Origin: Bacillota bacterium
GTDB lineage: Bacteria; Bacillota; Clostridia; Clostridiales; Clostridiaceae
Assembly: GCA_023445445.1 (NCBI GenBank)
Contig: JAEXLD010000089.1
Span: 1 to 44,209 of the forward strand
DNA: 44,209 nt
Reading direction: 5' to 3'
Shown here one piece after another: positions 6,975-16,273 of this stretch. The position numbers and the translations under genes were made by a program. The notes under the pieces are model-generated. The model was not told the origin of the DNA. It made no database searches and worked only from the letters and a program-made list of their open reading frames with translations. Each line of letters opens with the position of its first letter. Positions within the stretch are counted from its first letter, which is position 1.

Positions 6975-9101
6975 ATGAATAGAGATAAAAGGATGACTCA
7001 TGAAGAAGCATTAACAAAAGCAAAAGAATTAGTTGCAAAAATGACATTACAAGAAAAGGCATCACAATTAACATATAATGCAGCACCAATAGATCACTTG
7101 AATATTCCAAGATATAACTGGTGGAATGAAGGGTTACACGGAGTAGCTAGAGCAGGTACAGCAACTATATTTCCACAAGCTATTGGACTAGCTGCCATCT
7201 TTGATGAAGAATTTTTACAAAGGATAGCCAATGTAGTATCTACAGAAGCACGTGCAAAGTATAATGAAAATACTAAAAAAGATGATAGAGATATTTATAA
7301 GGGTATAACATTATGGTCACCAAATATTAATATATTTAGAGACCCAAGATGGGGACGTGGACACGAAACTTATGGGGAAGATCCATATTTAACTTCTAGA
7401 CTTGGGGTTGCGTTTATAAATGGGCTTCAAGGAAATGGAAAGTATTTAAAGGCAGCTGCATGTGCAAAGCATTTTGTTGTTCATAGTGGTCCAGAAGGTT
7501 TAAGACATGAATTTAATGCAGTAGTAAATCAAAAGGATTTATATGAAACTTATTTACCAGCTTTTGAAGCAGCAGTAAGAGAAGCAGATGTAGAGGCTGT
7601 AATGGGAGCTTATAATCGTACAAATGGAGAGCCTTGCTGCGGAAGTAAAACCTTATTAAAGGATATATTAAGAGGAAAATGGGAATTTAAAGGACATGTA
7701 GTTTCAGATTGTTGGGCAATAGCAGATTTCCATTTATATCATAATGTAACAAGTACAGCAACAGAATCAGCAGCTTTAGCAATTAAAAATGGTTGTGATT
7801 TAAACTGTGGAAATATATATCTTCAATTATTATTAGCATATAAAGAAGGATTAGTTACGGAAGAAGATATAACAATAGCAGCAGAAAGATTAATGGCTAC
7901 AAGAATAAGACTTGGAATGTTCGATGAAGAATGCGAATTTAATAATATTCCTTATGAAGTAAATGATTGTGAAGAACATAATGAACTTTCTTTAGAAGCA
8001 TCAAGAAAATCAATGGTTTTACTTAAGAATAATGGAATATTACCAATAGATAAATCACAATTAAAATCCATTGCAGTAATAGGACCAAATGCAGATAGTC
8101 AAATTATGCTTAAGGGAAATTATTCAGGTACTGCATCTAATTACACAACTATTTTAGAAGGTGTACAGGCATCTGTAAATAAAGGTACAAGAGTATACTA
8201 TTCAGAAGGAAGTCATTTATATAAGGATAGAGTAGAAAATTTAGCTCAACCTAATGATAGAATAGATGAAGCAGTTTCAGTAGCAGAAAGATCAGATGTA
8301 GTAGTATTATGCTTAGGTTTAGACTCTACAATTGAAGGAGAGCAAGGAGATACAGGAAATAGTGAGGCAGCTGGTGATAAGCAAGGTCTTAATTTACCAA
8401 AGAGCCAACAAATTTTACTTGAAAGTGTATTAAATACTAATAAGCCTGTAATAGTAGTTTTAGGAGCAGGAAGTGCTCTTACTCTTAATGGATTAGAAGA
8501 TAAATGTGCTGCAATATTACAAGCGTGGTATCCAGGAAGTCATGGTGGTACTGCAGTAGCAGATTTATTATTTGGAGAATGTTCACCAAGTGGTAAATTA
8601 CCATTAACTTTCTACAAGAACACAGATGATCTTCCAGACTTTACTGATTATTCTATGAAGGGAAGAACTTATAGATATGTTGAATCAGAAGTATTATATC
8701 CATTTGGATATGGCTTAACTTATTCAAAAGTAGAATTAAGTAATTTAAAAGTAGAAGAAATAAATAAGGATTTTGAAACTGTAAATGTAAGTATAGATAT
8801 TAAAAATGTAGGTGAATATGATACTGATGAAGTAGTTCAATGCTATTTAAAGGATTTAGAATCTAAATATGCAGTATTACATCATAGTTTAGTTGGATTT
8901 AAACGTGTATCTTTAAGAAAAGGTGAAGGTAAAACTGTAAGTTTTGAATTAAGAAGAAGAGAATTTGAAGTTGTAAATGATAATGGTGAAAGAGTGTTAG
9001 ATAGTGGAAAGTTTAAGCTATTTGTTGGAACTTCTCAACCAGATGAAAGAAGCGTTGAGCTTATTGGAATAGCACCATTATCAAAAGAAATAAACCTATA
9101 G
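6975..9101 (+). CDS. Glycoside hydrolase family 3, beta-xylosidase/beta-glucosidase
   Basis: The 708-residue enzyme has no signal peptide, so it should act on imported oligosaccharides in the cytoplasm. Visible are the GH3 N-terminal barrel (YNWWNEGLHGVAR, FRDPRWGRGHETYGEDP, AKHFVVHSGPE with Lys165-His166), the nucleophile Asp245 in VVSDCWAI, the GH3 C-terminal domain (about 340-590) and a fibronectin-III-like end (about 610-690). The NWWNEGLHGV and RWGRGHETYGEDP patterns are typical of bacterial beta-xylosidases and some beta-glucosidases; xylosidase fits the pentose-pathway neighbours but is inferred. The start ATG 6975 follows AAGGA. It is controlled from a promoter carrying the 43-bp element and is followed by a terminator. 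Confidence 0.9.
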   Translation: MNRDKRMTHEEALTKAKELVAKMTLQEKASQLTYNAAPIDHLNIPRYNWWNEGLHGVARAGTATIFPQAIGLAAIFDEEFLQRIANVVSTEARAKYNENTKKDDRDIYKGITLWSPNINIFRDPRWGRGHETYGEDPYLTSRLGVAFINGLQGNGKYLKAAACAKHFVVHSGPEGLRHEFNAVVNQKDLYETYLPAFEAAVREADVEAVMGAYNRTNGEPCCGSKTLLKDILRGKWEFKGHVVSDCWAIADFHLYHNVTSTATESAALAIKNGCDLNCGNIYLQLLLAYKEGLVTEEDITIAAERLMATRIRLGMFDEECEFNNIPYEVNDCEEHNELSLEASRKSMVLLKNNGILPIDKSQLKSIAVIGPNADSQIMLKGNYSGTASNYTTILEGVQASVNKGTRVYYSEGSHLYKDRVENLAQPNDRIDEAVSVAERSDVVVLCLGLDSTIEGEQGDTGNSEAAGDKQGLNLPKSQQILLESVLNTNKPVIVVLGAGSALTLNGLEDKCAAILQAWYPGSHGGTAVADLLFGECSPSGKLPLTFYKNTDDLPDFTDYSMKGRTYRYVESEVLYPFGYGLTYSKVELSNLKVEEINKDFETVNVSIDIKNVGEYDTDEVVQCYLKDLESKYAVLHHSLVGFKRVSLRKGEGKTVSFELRRREFEVVNDNGERVLDSGKFKLFVGTSQPDERSVELIGIAPLSKEINL

Positions 9102-9114
9102 GGTGCTAGCGCAC

Positions 9115-9243
9115 AATGTATAATGAAGAATGAAAAATGTAAAATGAAGGTATAAACTCCTGGGGAGTTCATAGAATATAATATAGTAATTTGGAACAAA
9201 TTACTTCAATAATTCTTCATTTTACATTCTACATTTTTAATTA
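9115..9243. repeat. Dispersed palindromic element, copy 1
   Basis: About 130 bp with inverted ends (AATGTAAAATGAAG on the left, its near complement CTTCATTTTACATT on the right) and the palindromic core GTAATTTGGAACAAATTAC at 9186-9204. A second copy at 43876-44014 has the identical core and similar ends. It has no coding capacity and could be a MITE-like or REP-like element. Confidence 0.75.
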
Positions 9244-9276
9244 TAGGAGGCTGTTTTAACAGCCTCCTATTTTCTT
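9243..9276 (+). terminator. Terminator after GH3 gene
   Basis: A perfect 10-bp stem ATAGGAGGCT/AGCCTCCTAT (9243-9252 with 9261-9270) is followed by TTTCTTT. Confidence 0.85.
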
Positions 9277-9366
9277 TATGTAAATGTTTTAAAGAGGTAA
9301 AGAAAACAAAGAATTAGGTAAAGATATTTTATATTTAAAAGGAATGGAATAATGTAATATAGTTAT

Positions 9367-9380
9367 TGAAAACGATTAAT
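9367..9380 (+). promoter_or_regulatory. Probable CcpA (cre) site before the ABC importer
   Basis: TGAAAACGATTAAT differs at one position from the cre consensus TGWAARCGNTWNCW. It lies 20 bases before the TTG start of the importer ATPase and would allow catabolite repression. Confidence 0.45.
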
Positions 9381-9400
9381 GAAAGAGGGGGGATCACAGC

Positions 9401-10894
9401 TTGAGTAATGTACTTTTAGAAATGAAAAATATTCATAAGAGATTTCCAGGAGTTTATGCACTTAAAGGAGCACAATTAGTAATAAGGAAAGGTGAAGTAC
9501 ATGGACTGCTAGGAGAAAATGGGGCAGGTAAGTCAACACTGATGAAAATACTTGGTGGAGTTCAAGGACAAGATGAAGGGGAAATATTTGTTGAAGGAAC
9601 TAATTATGGAATAATAACTCCAGATAAGGCTAAAGAAATAGGAATTGGATTTGTACATCAAGAATTAAACTTATCTGAATCATTAACGGTTGCTGAAAAT
9701 ATTTATATGGGAAGATTACCATATAAAAATAATTTACTAAAAATAATAGATTTTAATAAGTTATATTCAGATACAGAAAAGATCCTTAATAAATTAAATG
9801 TTGATATTAATCCAAGGGACTTAGTAGAAACGTTACCTACAGCAAAAAAACAAATGATTGAAATTGCAAAAGCAATAAGTTTAGATGCAAAGGTAATTAT
9901 ATTTGATGAACCCTCAACATCTCTATCAGAAAAAGATGTGGAGAACTTATTTAGAGTTATAAAAGCTTTAAAGGCAGAAGGTGTTGCAATAATCTACATA
10001 TCCCACAGATTAAAAGAAGTATTTGAAATATGTGATAGAACTACTGTCTTAAGGGATGGTACTTATATAAATGAATGCGAAATGAAAGGAATAGATGAGA
10101 AACAACTTATAAATATGATGGTTGGTAGAGATATAACAGAGTTGTTTCCAAAGGAAATATTTGAACCTAAGGAATATATATTAGAAGCTGAAAATTTATC
10201 AGATTACAACAATAAAGTAAAAAATGTAAGTTTTAAAGCAAGAAGAGGCGAAATATTAGGTATTGCAGGATTAGTTGGAGCTGGAAGAACTGAATTAATG
10301 AGATTAGTTTTTGGAGCAGATCCAATTAAAAATGGAAAAATAAGAATTAATGGTAAAGACATAAAAATTAATTCGCCAATGGATGCCATAAAAAATGGAA
10401 TATGTTTATTAACAGAAGATAGAAAGAATCAAGGATTATCCTTACAAATGAGTGTAGTGGATAACATAACATTAACTAATTTAAAGTCCTTCCGTTTAAA
10501 TCATAAAGAATTAAAAGATATCGGGGAAAGATTTAGAAATGCAATACAAATAAAAGTAGCAAATATTGATGTTATGGCAGGAACTCTTTCAGGAGGAAAT
10601 CAGCAAAAGGTAGTTTTAGCTAAGTGGTTAAATTCAGATTCAGAAGTTTTCATATTTGATGAGCCAACTAAGGGGATAGACGTAGGAACAAAGGCTGAAA
10701 TATATGAAATAATGAATGATCTTGTAAGAAGAGGGAAAATAGTAATTATAATATCTTCTGAATTACCAGAATTACTTGGAATGTCAGACAGAATATATGT
10801 TATGTGCGAAGGAAGAGTAACTGGAGAGCTTAAGAGAGAAGAAGCTACTCAGGAAGAAATTATGAAATTAGCTACACTTGGAGGTATTAATTAA
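9401..10894 (+). CDS. Sugar ABC importer, double ATPase subunit (XylG/RbsA/MglA type)
   Basis: The 497-residue protein has two ABC cassettes. The first has Walker A GENGAGKST (about 39-47) and Walker B VIIFDEPST; the second has the degenerate GLVGAGRTE, the signature LSGGNQQKV and FIFDEPTKGID. This tandem layout is that of the CUT2 family, which powers uptake of ribose, xylose, galactose and the like. TTG 9401 is the start because GAGGGGGGA lies 7 bases before it. It forms an operon with the permease (ATG one base after its stop codon) and the binding protein. A cre-like site precedes it. The sugar is inferred as xylose or another pentose from context. Confidence 0.9.
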   Translation: MSNVLLEMKNIHKRFPGVYALKGAQLVIRKGEVHGLLGENGAGKSTLMKILGGVQGQDEGEIFVEGTNYGIITPDKAKEIGIGFVHQELNLSESLTVAENIYMGRLPYKNNLLKIIDFNKLYSDTEKILNKLNVDINPRDLVETLPTAKKQMIEIAKAISLDAKVIIFDEPSTSLSEKDVENLFRVIKALKAEGVAIIYISHRLKEVFEICDRTTVLRDGTYINECEMKGIDEKQLINMMVGRDITELFPKEIFEPKEYILEAENLSDYNNKVKNVSFKARRGEILGIAGLVGAGRTELMRLVFGADPIKNGKIRINGKDIKINSPMDAIKNGICLLTEDRKNQGLSLQMSVVDNITLTNLKSFRLNHKELKDIGERFRNAIQIKVANIDVMAGTLSGGNQQKVVLAKWLNSDSEVFIFDEPTKGIDVGTKAEIYEIMNDLVRRGKIVIIISSELPELLGMSDRIYVMCEGRVTGELKREEATQEEIMKLATLGGIN

Positions 10895-10895
10895 T

Positions 10896-11900
10896 ATGAG
10901 TGAAAAAGTTTTAGATAGTAAGATTGTAAATGAAAAGAAAAAAGTAAATGTAAAAGACTTAGTATCAAAGTACTCAATATACTTAGTATTAGTAGTTTTG
11001 ATTATATCATTTTCTATTATAAGTCCTGATTTTTTAGGAATGGCAAATATTTCTAACTTCTTTAGGCAAATTCCAACAGTTGGTATATTAACTGTAGCTT
11101 ATGCAATGATATTAATAACTGGAAATGTTGACCTTTCTATGGGTGCTAATGCAGCTTTTTCAGGATGTGTTGCAGTATATTTATCAGTAAATGGTTTTAA
11201 TCCAATATTATCAATATTAGCAGCTTTAATTGTAGGTGCTTTATGGGGATGCTTAAATGGAGTTTTAATAACTAGATTTAAATTAGAATCCTTCATACTT
11301 ACTTTAGGTACAAGCTATTTAATACGTGGAATAATACTATTTTTAACAAATGGTATTTATATTAAAGGATTACCAGAATGGTTTTACAATATATCAAATA
11401 CAAAAGTAGGTACACGACTAATTCATACAAATACAGTAATATTCTTTGTAATATTTATAGCAGTTATGTTTATTATGAAAAATACAAGGTACGGAAGATA
11501 TTGCTATTCAGTTGGTTCAAATAAAGAAGCAAGTAGATTATCAGGAATAAATGTAAATAAACACATAATCAAAGTTTATATAGTTGAAGGTGCTTTAGCA
11601 GCAATAGCAGGAATTCTATTAATGTCAAATATTAATGTAGGTGCACCTAGTGAAATCAATGGGCCAGAATTATATGCCATGGCTGGATCTATCATGGGTG
11701 GAGTTGCTTTTGGCGGTGGAATTGGTAGCATAGGTGGAGCTATAGTAGGTATTTTTACTATTCAAGTATTCCAAAATGGATTATCAATCTTAGGAGTAAA
11801 CTCATTTATACAACAAGCTGTTACAGGAGGCATTATTATAATAGCTATAGTTGTAGATTTCTATAGAAGAAATGGTGTTTTAAAGAAAAAAGCTAAATAA
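10896..11900 (+). CDS. Sugar ABC importer, permease subunit (XylH/RbsC type)
   Basis: The 334-residue membrane protein has about ten hydrophobic segments and the BPD_transp_2 features of CUT2 permeases (TGNVDLSMGANAAFSG near the cytoplasmic side, NKEASRLSGINV, MGGVAFGGGIGSIGGA). It would form the channel with the ATPase encoded just upstream. ATG 10896 is preferred over an in-frame TTG at 10878 because GGAGG at 10880-10884, inside the end of the ATPase gene, gives proper spacing. The coupling suggests translational linkage. Confidence 0.9.
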   Translation: MSEKVLDSKIVNEKKKVNVKDLVSKYSIYLVLVVLIISFSIISPDFLGMANISNFFRQIPTVGILTVAYAMILITGNVDLSMGANAAFSGCVAVYLSVNGFNPILSILAALIVGALWGCLNGVLITRFKLESFILTLGTSYLIRGIILFLTNGIYIKGLPEWFYNISNTKVGTRLIHTNTVIFFVIFIAVMFIMKNTRYGRYCYSVGSNKEASRLSGINVNKHIIKVYIVEGALAAIAGILLMSNINVGAPSEINGPELYAMAGSIMGGVAFGGGIGSIGGAIVGIFTIQVFQNGLSILGVNSFIQQAVTGGIIIIAIVVDFYRRNGVLKKKAK

Positions 11901-11962
11901 ATAATAGAATAAAAAAATCAAAAATTAAAAAATCAAAGGATTTAATTTAGGAGGTAATTATT

Positions 11963-12991
11963 ATGAAAAAGAAGATAATAGCATTATTATCAGCAGCAAT
12001 TATGGTAACAGGATTAGTTGGATGTGGAGCAGGAAATGGTGGAAGTGCTTCAGCAGGAGATTCTAAGGAGAAAAAGGTAATTTACTATATTCCTATAGTT
12101 GATACAGGAGCATATTGGTCACCTATGAAAAATGCAGCACAACTTGAAGCAGCAGCTTTAGGATATGAATTAGTTGTAAAAACAACTCCTCCAAGTGAAG
12201 CACAAAAAAATGAAAGACATATTGGTTTTATTGATGAAGCAATAAGCAAAAATGTTGCAGGTATAGCAATTGCACCAATGGATCCAGAAATGTTTGATAA
12301 CAAAGTAAAAGAAGCAAAAAATGCTGGTATTCCAGTAGTAACTTTCGACGCTGATGTAAAAACAGCTGAAAATAGAATAGCTTATGTAGGTACTGATAAT
12401 AAATTAGCTGGTGAGCAATTAGGAGAAGAAGGAGCTAAGGAATTAAAAGAAAAAGGTATTAAGAGTGGTAAAATAGCTCTTGCAGCAGTAAATTTAACAC
12501 AAACAACAATGACTTACAGACAAGAAGGTATTAAAAGGGGATTTGAAAAAGTAATGGGAGATGATGCTAAGAACTTTAAGTGGTTAGAAGCTGTTCAAGA
12601 TAATGACCAATCATCAGTTTCAAAGCAACAATTAGAAGGACAAATAGTTGCTAATCCAGATATGGTAGCTGTATTCTCATTAGGTTCAGAAGGTCCAGAT
12701 ACAGGAGTTATGGAAGCTATTAAATCACAAGGAAAAGGTGGGAAAATATATCACTTTGGATTTGACTACACAACTACATGGGAAAATGGAATAGAGAATC
12801 AATTAATTACAGGTATAGTTGATCAAGATTCATATGAAATTGGAAAAACAATAATTGATGTTTTAGATAAGCAAATAAAAGGCGAAACAGTTGAAAATAA
12901 CTATCCAGTAAAGGTTAAATGGATAAAAGCAAATGAAATAATTAACTATGGAGTAGAAAAGCAAAAACAATTTACTGAAGAAACAAAATAG
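11963..12991 (+). CDS. Sugar ABC importer, substrate-binding lipoprotein
   Basis: The 342-residue protein has a lipoprotein signal peptide ending in the lipobox LVGC (Cys21) and a periplasmic-binding-protein type I fold (Peripla_BP_4; APMDPEMFDNKVKEAKNAG, IPVVTFDADV, AYVGTDNKLAGEQLG). It would deliver sugar to the CUT2 importer encoded just before it. AGGAGG lies before the ATG. A terminator follows. The ligand cannot be read from the sequence; xylose, ribose or a related aldose is inferred from the neighbours. Confidence 0.9.
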   Translation: MKKKIIALLSAAIMVTGLVGCGAGNGGSASAGDSKEKKVIYYIPIVDTGAYWSPMKNAAQLEAAALGYELVVKTTPPSEAQKNERHIGFIDEAISKNVAGIAIAPMDPEMFDNKVKEAKNAGIPVVTFDADVKTAENRIAYVGTDNKLAGEQLGEEGAKELKEKGIKSGKIALAAVNLTQTTMTYRQEGIKRGFEKVMGDDAKNFKWLEAVQDNDQSSVSKQQLEGQIVANPDMVAVFSLGSEGPDTGVMEAIKSQGKGGKIYHFGFDYTTTWENGIENQLITGIVDQDSYEIGKTIIDVLDKQIKGETVENNYPVKVKWIKANEIINYGVEKQKQFTEETK

Positions 12992-13010
12992 TAGTAATAT
13001 ATAGGCTAAT

Positions 13011-13056
13011 ATAATAATCCGTCATAAGTACAATTATATGATGGATTATTATGTTT
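13011..13056 (+). terminator. Terminator after the ABC importer
   Basis: A 16-bp stem with one G-U pair (13011-13026 with 13037-13052) and a 10-base loop; only a short T-rich tail. Confidence 0.65.
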
Positions 13057-13108
13057 ATTATAAATAAATATATGAATTAATATAATAAATGTTGAAAATA
13101 AAAGTATT

Positions 13109-13136
13109 TTGTAAAATAAATTATATTTATTATAGT
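13109..13136 (+). promoter_or_regulatory. Putative promoter of the sensor operon
   Basis: TTGTAA (13109-13114), a 16-base spacer and TATAGT (13131-13136), about 80 bases before the binding-protein start. No 43-bp element is present here. Confidence 0.4.
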
Positions 13137-13216
13137 ATAATTAATATATCAATTAAAAAACATCCCTTATAAATATAAAGCTGTACTTATTTATAAAAGA
13201 AGAAAGGAATATGTTT

Positions 13217-14461
13217 ATGAAAAAAGTATCCATATTTTCGATAATTATAGTTTTATTAATTAATATGTATGGTTGTACTGAGAAAAAAGTGGAAAATAAT
13301 GAAGAACCAATTACTTTAACAATGTGGCATATATGGACACAAAAATCTGACAACACAAATGGAAGCATCGTAGAGGAAGTAATCCAGGAGTGGAATGAAA
13401 ACAATCCAAATATTCAAATAAAATCTGAAATAGTAGAAAATGAAAGATACAAAACTAAAATAAAGACTGCAATTGCCACTAATGAACTACCAGATATATT
13501 CTTTTCCTGGGGAAGTGGTTTTAGTAAACCTTTTGTAGAGGCTGGAAAGGTCTTAAATTTAAATCCTTATTTAGATAATGAAATAAGAAATAAAGTTAAA
13601 AAGGATATGTTTGATAATGTTGAGTATAATGAAGGAATTTATGGATTACCTATTACACTTTCAATTGGTACTTTTTATTATAATAAAAAATTATTTGAAG
13701 ATAATAATGTAAATATTCCTGAAAATTATGATGAACTATTGCAAGGAATAAAAACCTTTTCAAATTTAGGAATAATACCATTAGGTGCATCAGTAACAGA
13801 CAAATGGACTAGTATGCTATATTATGACATTTTAGCTCTTCAAGAGGGTGGAATTGATGGAGTAAAGTCAGCTTTAAATGGTGAAAATTATGAATTACTA
13901 TTAAAAACAGCCTATAGAATGAAGGAATTATCTGATTCAGGAGCCTTTAAAGCGGAAGACATAGATTTAACAAGAGATGAGTTAGAAATGAAATTTAAGA
14001 CTGGAAAAGTAGCTATGTACTATACTGGCAATTGGTTTATAGGTGACTTAGAAAATTCAACTATAAAAGAAGATATAAGAATAGGTAATTTTCCAACAAA
14101 AAATGGTGATTCTAATGAAAAAGTTTTCTTAGGCGGAACAACAGATTACTTAATGGTAAGTAATAATAGTGAACATAAAGAGGCAGCTGTTGAAGCTATT
14201 AAATTTATTTCTGAAAATATATCAAAGAAGTTTTATGAGTTTGGTACAGGCTTACCAGCATGGAATGAATCTGAAGAGAATGAAGAGTTAAATGAATTAT
14301 CTAAGAATTTAAAAGAATTAACTAAGGAGTCAAAGTATTTTCTTTACTGGGATATTTACTTAGGAGAAGAAAAGGGAAATGTTCATAAAAGGTTAGTAGA
14401 TGAATTAATTAATGGTGAAATAACCCCAGAAGAATTTGCAGATATTATGAATGATTTATGA
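13217..14461 (+). CDS. Family 1 extracellular solute-binding lipoprotein, likely sensor component
   Basis: The 414-residue product has a lipoprotein signal (MKKVSIFSIIIVLLINMYGC) and a type-1 solute-binding fold (LTMWHIWTQ near the N-terminus, LPDIFFSWGSGFS, YGLPITLSIGTFYYNKKLF, MYYTGNWFIGDL). Such proteins usually feed CUT1 importers, but no permease gene is nearby. Instead it is followed 12 bases later by a histidine kinase and a response regulator, the arrangement of three-component systems in which a binding protein presents the sugar to the kinase, such as XylFII-LytS-YesN of Clostridium beijerinckii. ATG 13217 is preferred over ATG 13211 because AAAGGA at 13203-13208 is only two bases from the latter. 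Confidence 0.85.
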   Translation: MKKVSIFSIIIVLLINMYGCTEKKVENNEEPITLTMWHIWTQKSDNTNGSIVEEVIQEWNENNPNIQIKSEIVENERYKTKIKTAIATNELPDIFFSWGSGFSKPFVEAGKVLNLNPYLDNEIRNKVKKDMFDNVEYNEGIYGLPITLSIGTFYYNKKLFEDNNVNIPENYDELLQGIKTFSNLGIIPLGASVTDKWTSMLYYDILALQEGGIDGVKSALNGENYELLLKTAYRMKELSDSGAFKAEDIDLTRDELEMKFKTGKVAMYYTGNWFIGDLENSTIKEDIRIGNFPTKNGDSNEKVFLGGTTDYLMVSNNSEHKEAAVEAIKFISENISKKFYEFGTGLPAWNESEENEELNELSKNLKELTKESKYFLYWDIYLGEEKGNVHKRLVDELINGEITPEEFADIMNDL

Positions 14462-14473
14462 TGAGGATGTATT

Positions 14474-16273
14474 ATGGGTAAGAAGTTGCTAATTAGTAGG
14501 ATAAAAGATAATTTTTTGAATTTAAGTATTATGAAAAAGATAATTATTTATTTCACTTTAGTTTTTCTCTTTTCTATTTTATCAATAACTATTTTATATG
14601 AAAGAATAAATACTAAATATACTTTAGAAAAGTTAGAACAAAGCTCATTAGAAGTTTTGGAAAGTGCAAAATCTAATATGAATATAATAGTAGGAAATGT
14701 TAGTAATGTTTCTAAAATGATAATATCTTCTAGTAATATTCAAAATGCATTAAATAATTATGAAACAGATGATAAGTCATTAAGAAATAATATTAATGAC
14801 TACCTATCTCAATTTACTAATTTTCAATCCAATATATCATCAATATATCTATTAGATTATGAAGGAAATAAATATTACTCTGAAAGCTATTTATATAAAG
14901 GTCTTAATTTAAGTGATGTAAAGAAATCTAATTTATATGAAGAGTTATTAAATAAAGATGGTGAGTATATTTTAAAATATAATTGTGGAGGACTAATAAA
15001 AGAAGCAGATAGGAACTATGTTTCTCTTATTAGAGTAGTTAACAATATAAATACTCAAGAGCCTATGGGAATAATGATCATAAATATAGATGAAGATAAT
15101 TTTTTTGACTCTGATACAAATTTAAATGATAAATTTTCAACTAAAATATTCATTAGAGATGGTGAAAATAACTTTATAACTAAGGATAGCCATAGAGAAA
15201 TCTTAAGTAAGCTAGAAAATGAAATAAATAATTCTATTGATAATGGAACTATAACTAAGAATCTTAATAAAAACAACTATATATTATCTAGTGTTTCAGT
15301 AGAGGGGATTAATTGGAGTATAGTCTCAGTTTCTTCTTACAGTAGATTACTAGAACAAAATCAATATGTAAAATATATATTAGTATATTTCTTGTTATTT
15401 AGCTTTGCATTAATAGTCCTAGGAGCTGTAATTATATCTAAATTTATTACAGGACCTATAAATAAACTTTGCGAATCTATGAATGATGTTGGTGATGGAA
15501 AGTTTAGTTTAGTAAATACAAAAACATATAATGATGAAATTGGACAAATGAAAAATAGATATAATGGCCTTATTATAGAGATTACAGAACTTATGAAGAG
15601 AATAAAAGAAAATGAAGAGAAAAAGAGGCAAATAGAATTAGATTTACTTATGTCTCAAATTAAACCACACTTTTTATATAATACACTAGATTCTATAAAC
15701 TCCCTTGCTTTATCTGGAGAAAGTAAAAAAATATATAAGATGATAAAATCCTTAGGTAAGTTTTATAGAGTAAGCTTAAATGAAGGAAATAATATTATAT
15801 CAGTTCGAGAAGAAATTGATACTATAAAGAACTATTTAATAATTCAAGAAATGAGATATGGAGAATTATTAGATGTTGAATATAACCTAGATGATTCTTG
15901 CAATGAGTATAGAATAATAAGATTAGTTTTACAGCCCTTAGTTGAAAATTCAATTTATCATGGAATAAGAAATAAAGAAGGAAAAGGCAAGATAGTAATA
16001 TCAACTTATGAAGATAAGGAGAGCATTTATTTAAGCGTTGAAGACAATGGTCTAGGAATAAAGGAAAGCAAGATAGAGGATATCTATAACAATAAAGGCA
16101 TTGGAGTAGGGTTAAGAGCAACAAAGGAAAGGTTAAGAATATTTTATGGGGATAAATTTAAATTTAAAATTGAAAGTAAGCTGGGGGTAGGAACTAAGAT
16201 AACAATAAATATTCCTAAAGAAAAACTTACTTTAAAGGAGGATTCCCTTGAAGACAAAAATAATTATCGTTGA
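14474..16273 (+). CDS. YesM/LytS-type sensor histidine kinase
   Basis: The 599-residue kinase has a membrane segment (about 20-42), an extracellular Cache-like sensor (about 45-295), a second membrane segment (about 297-320), HAMP, the His_kinase domain with phosphoacceptor His399 in QIKPHFLYNTLDSIN, and an HATPase domain with LQPLVENSIYHGI and DNGLGI. This is the YesM class, which pairs with YesN-type AraC response regulators. The upstream lipoprotein gene is 12 bases away, and its 3' end overlaps the regulator gene by 26 bases. Sugar sensing through the neighbouring lipoprotein is inferred. Confidence 0.92.
   Translation: MGKKLLISRIKDNFLNLSIMKKIIIYFTLVFLFSILSITILYERINTKYTLEKLEQSSLEVLESAKSNMNIIVGNVSNVSKMIISSSNIQNALNNYETDDKSLRNNINDYLSQFTNFQSNISSIYLLDYEGNKYYSESYLYKGLNLSDVKKSNLYEELLNKDGEYILKYNCGGLIKEADRNYVSLIRVVNNINTQEPMGIMIINIDEDNFFDSDTNLNDKFSTKIFIRDGENNFITKDSHREILSKLENEINNSIDNGTITKNLNKNNYILSSVSVEGINWSIVSVSSYSRLLEQNQYVKYILVYFLLFSFALIVLGAVIISKFITGPINKLCESMNDVGDGKFSLVNTKTYNDEIGQMKNRYNGLIIEITELMKRIKENEEKKRQIELDLLMSQIKPHFLYNTLDSINSLALSGESKKIYKMIKSLGKFYRVSLNEGNNIISVREEIDTIKNYLIIQEMRYGELLDVEYNLDDSCNEYRIIRLVLQPLVENSIYHGIRNKEGKGKIVISTYEDKESIYLSVEDNGLGIKESKIEDIYNNKGIGVGLRATKERLRIFYGDKFKFKIESKLGVGTKITINIPKEKLTLKEDSLEDKNNYR

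Noticed and set aside
15822..16124. 100-codon open frame on the minus strand
   Set aside because: It lies wholly inside the histidine kinase HATPase region, has no ribosome-binding site and resembles no family.
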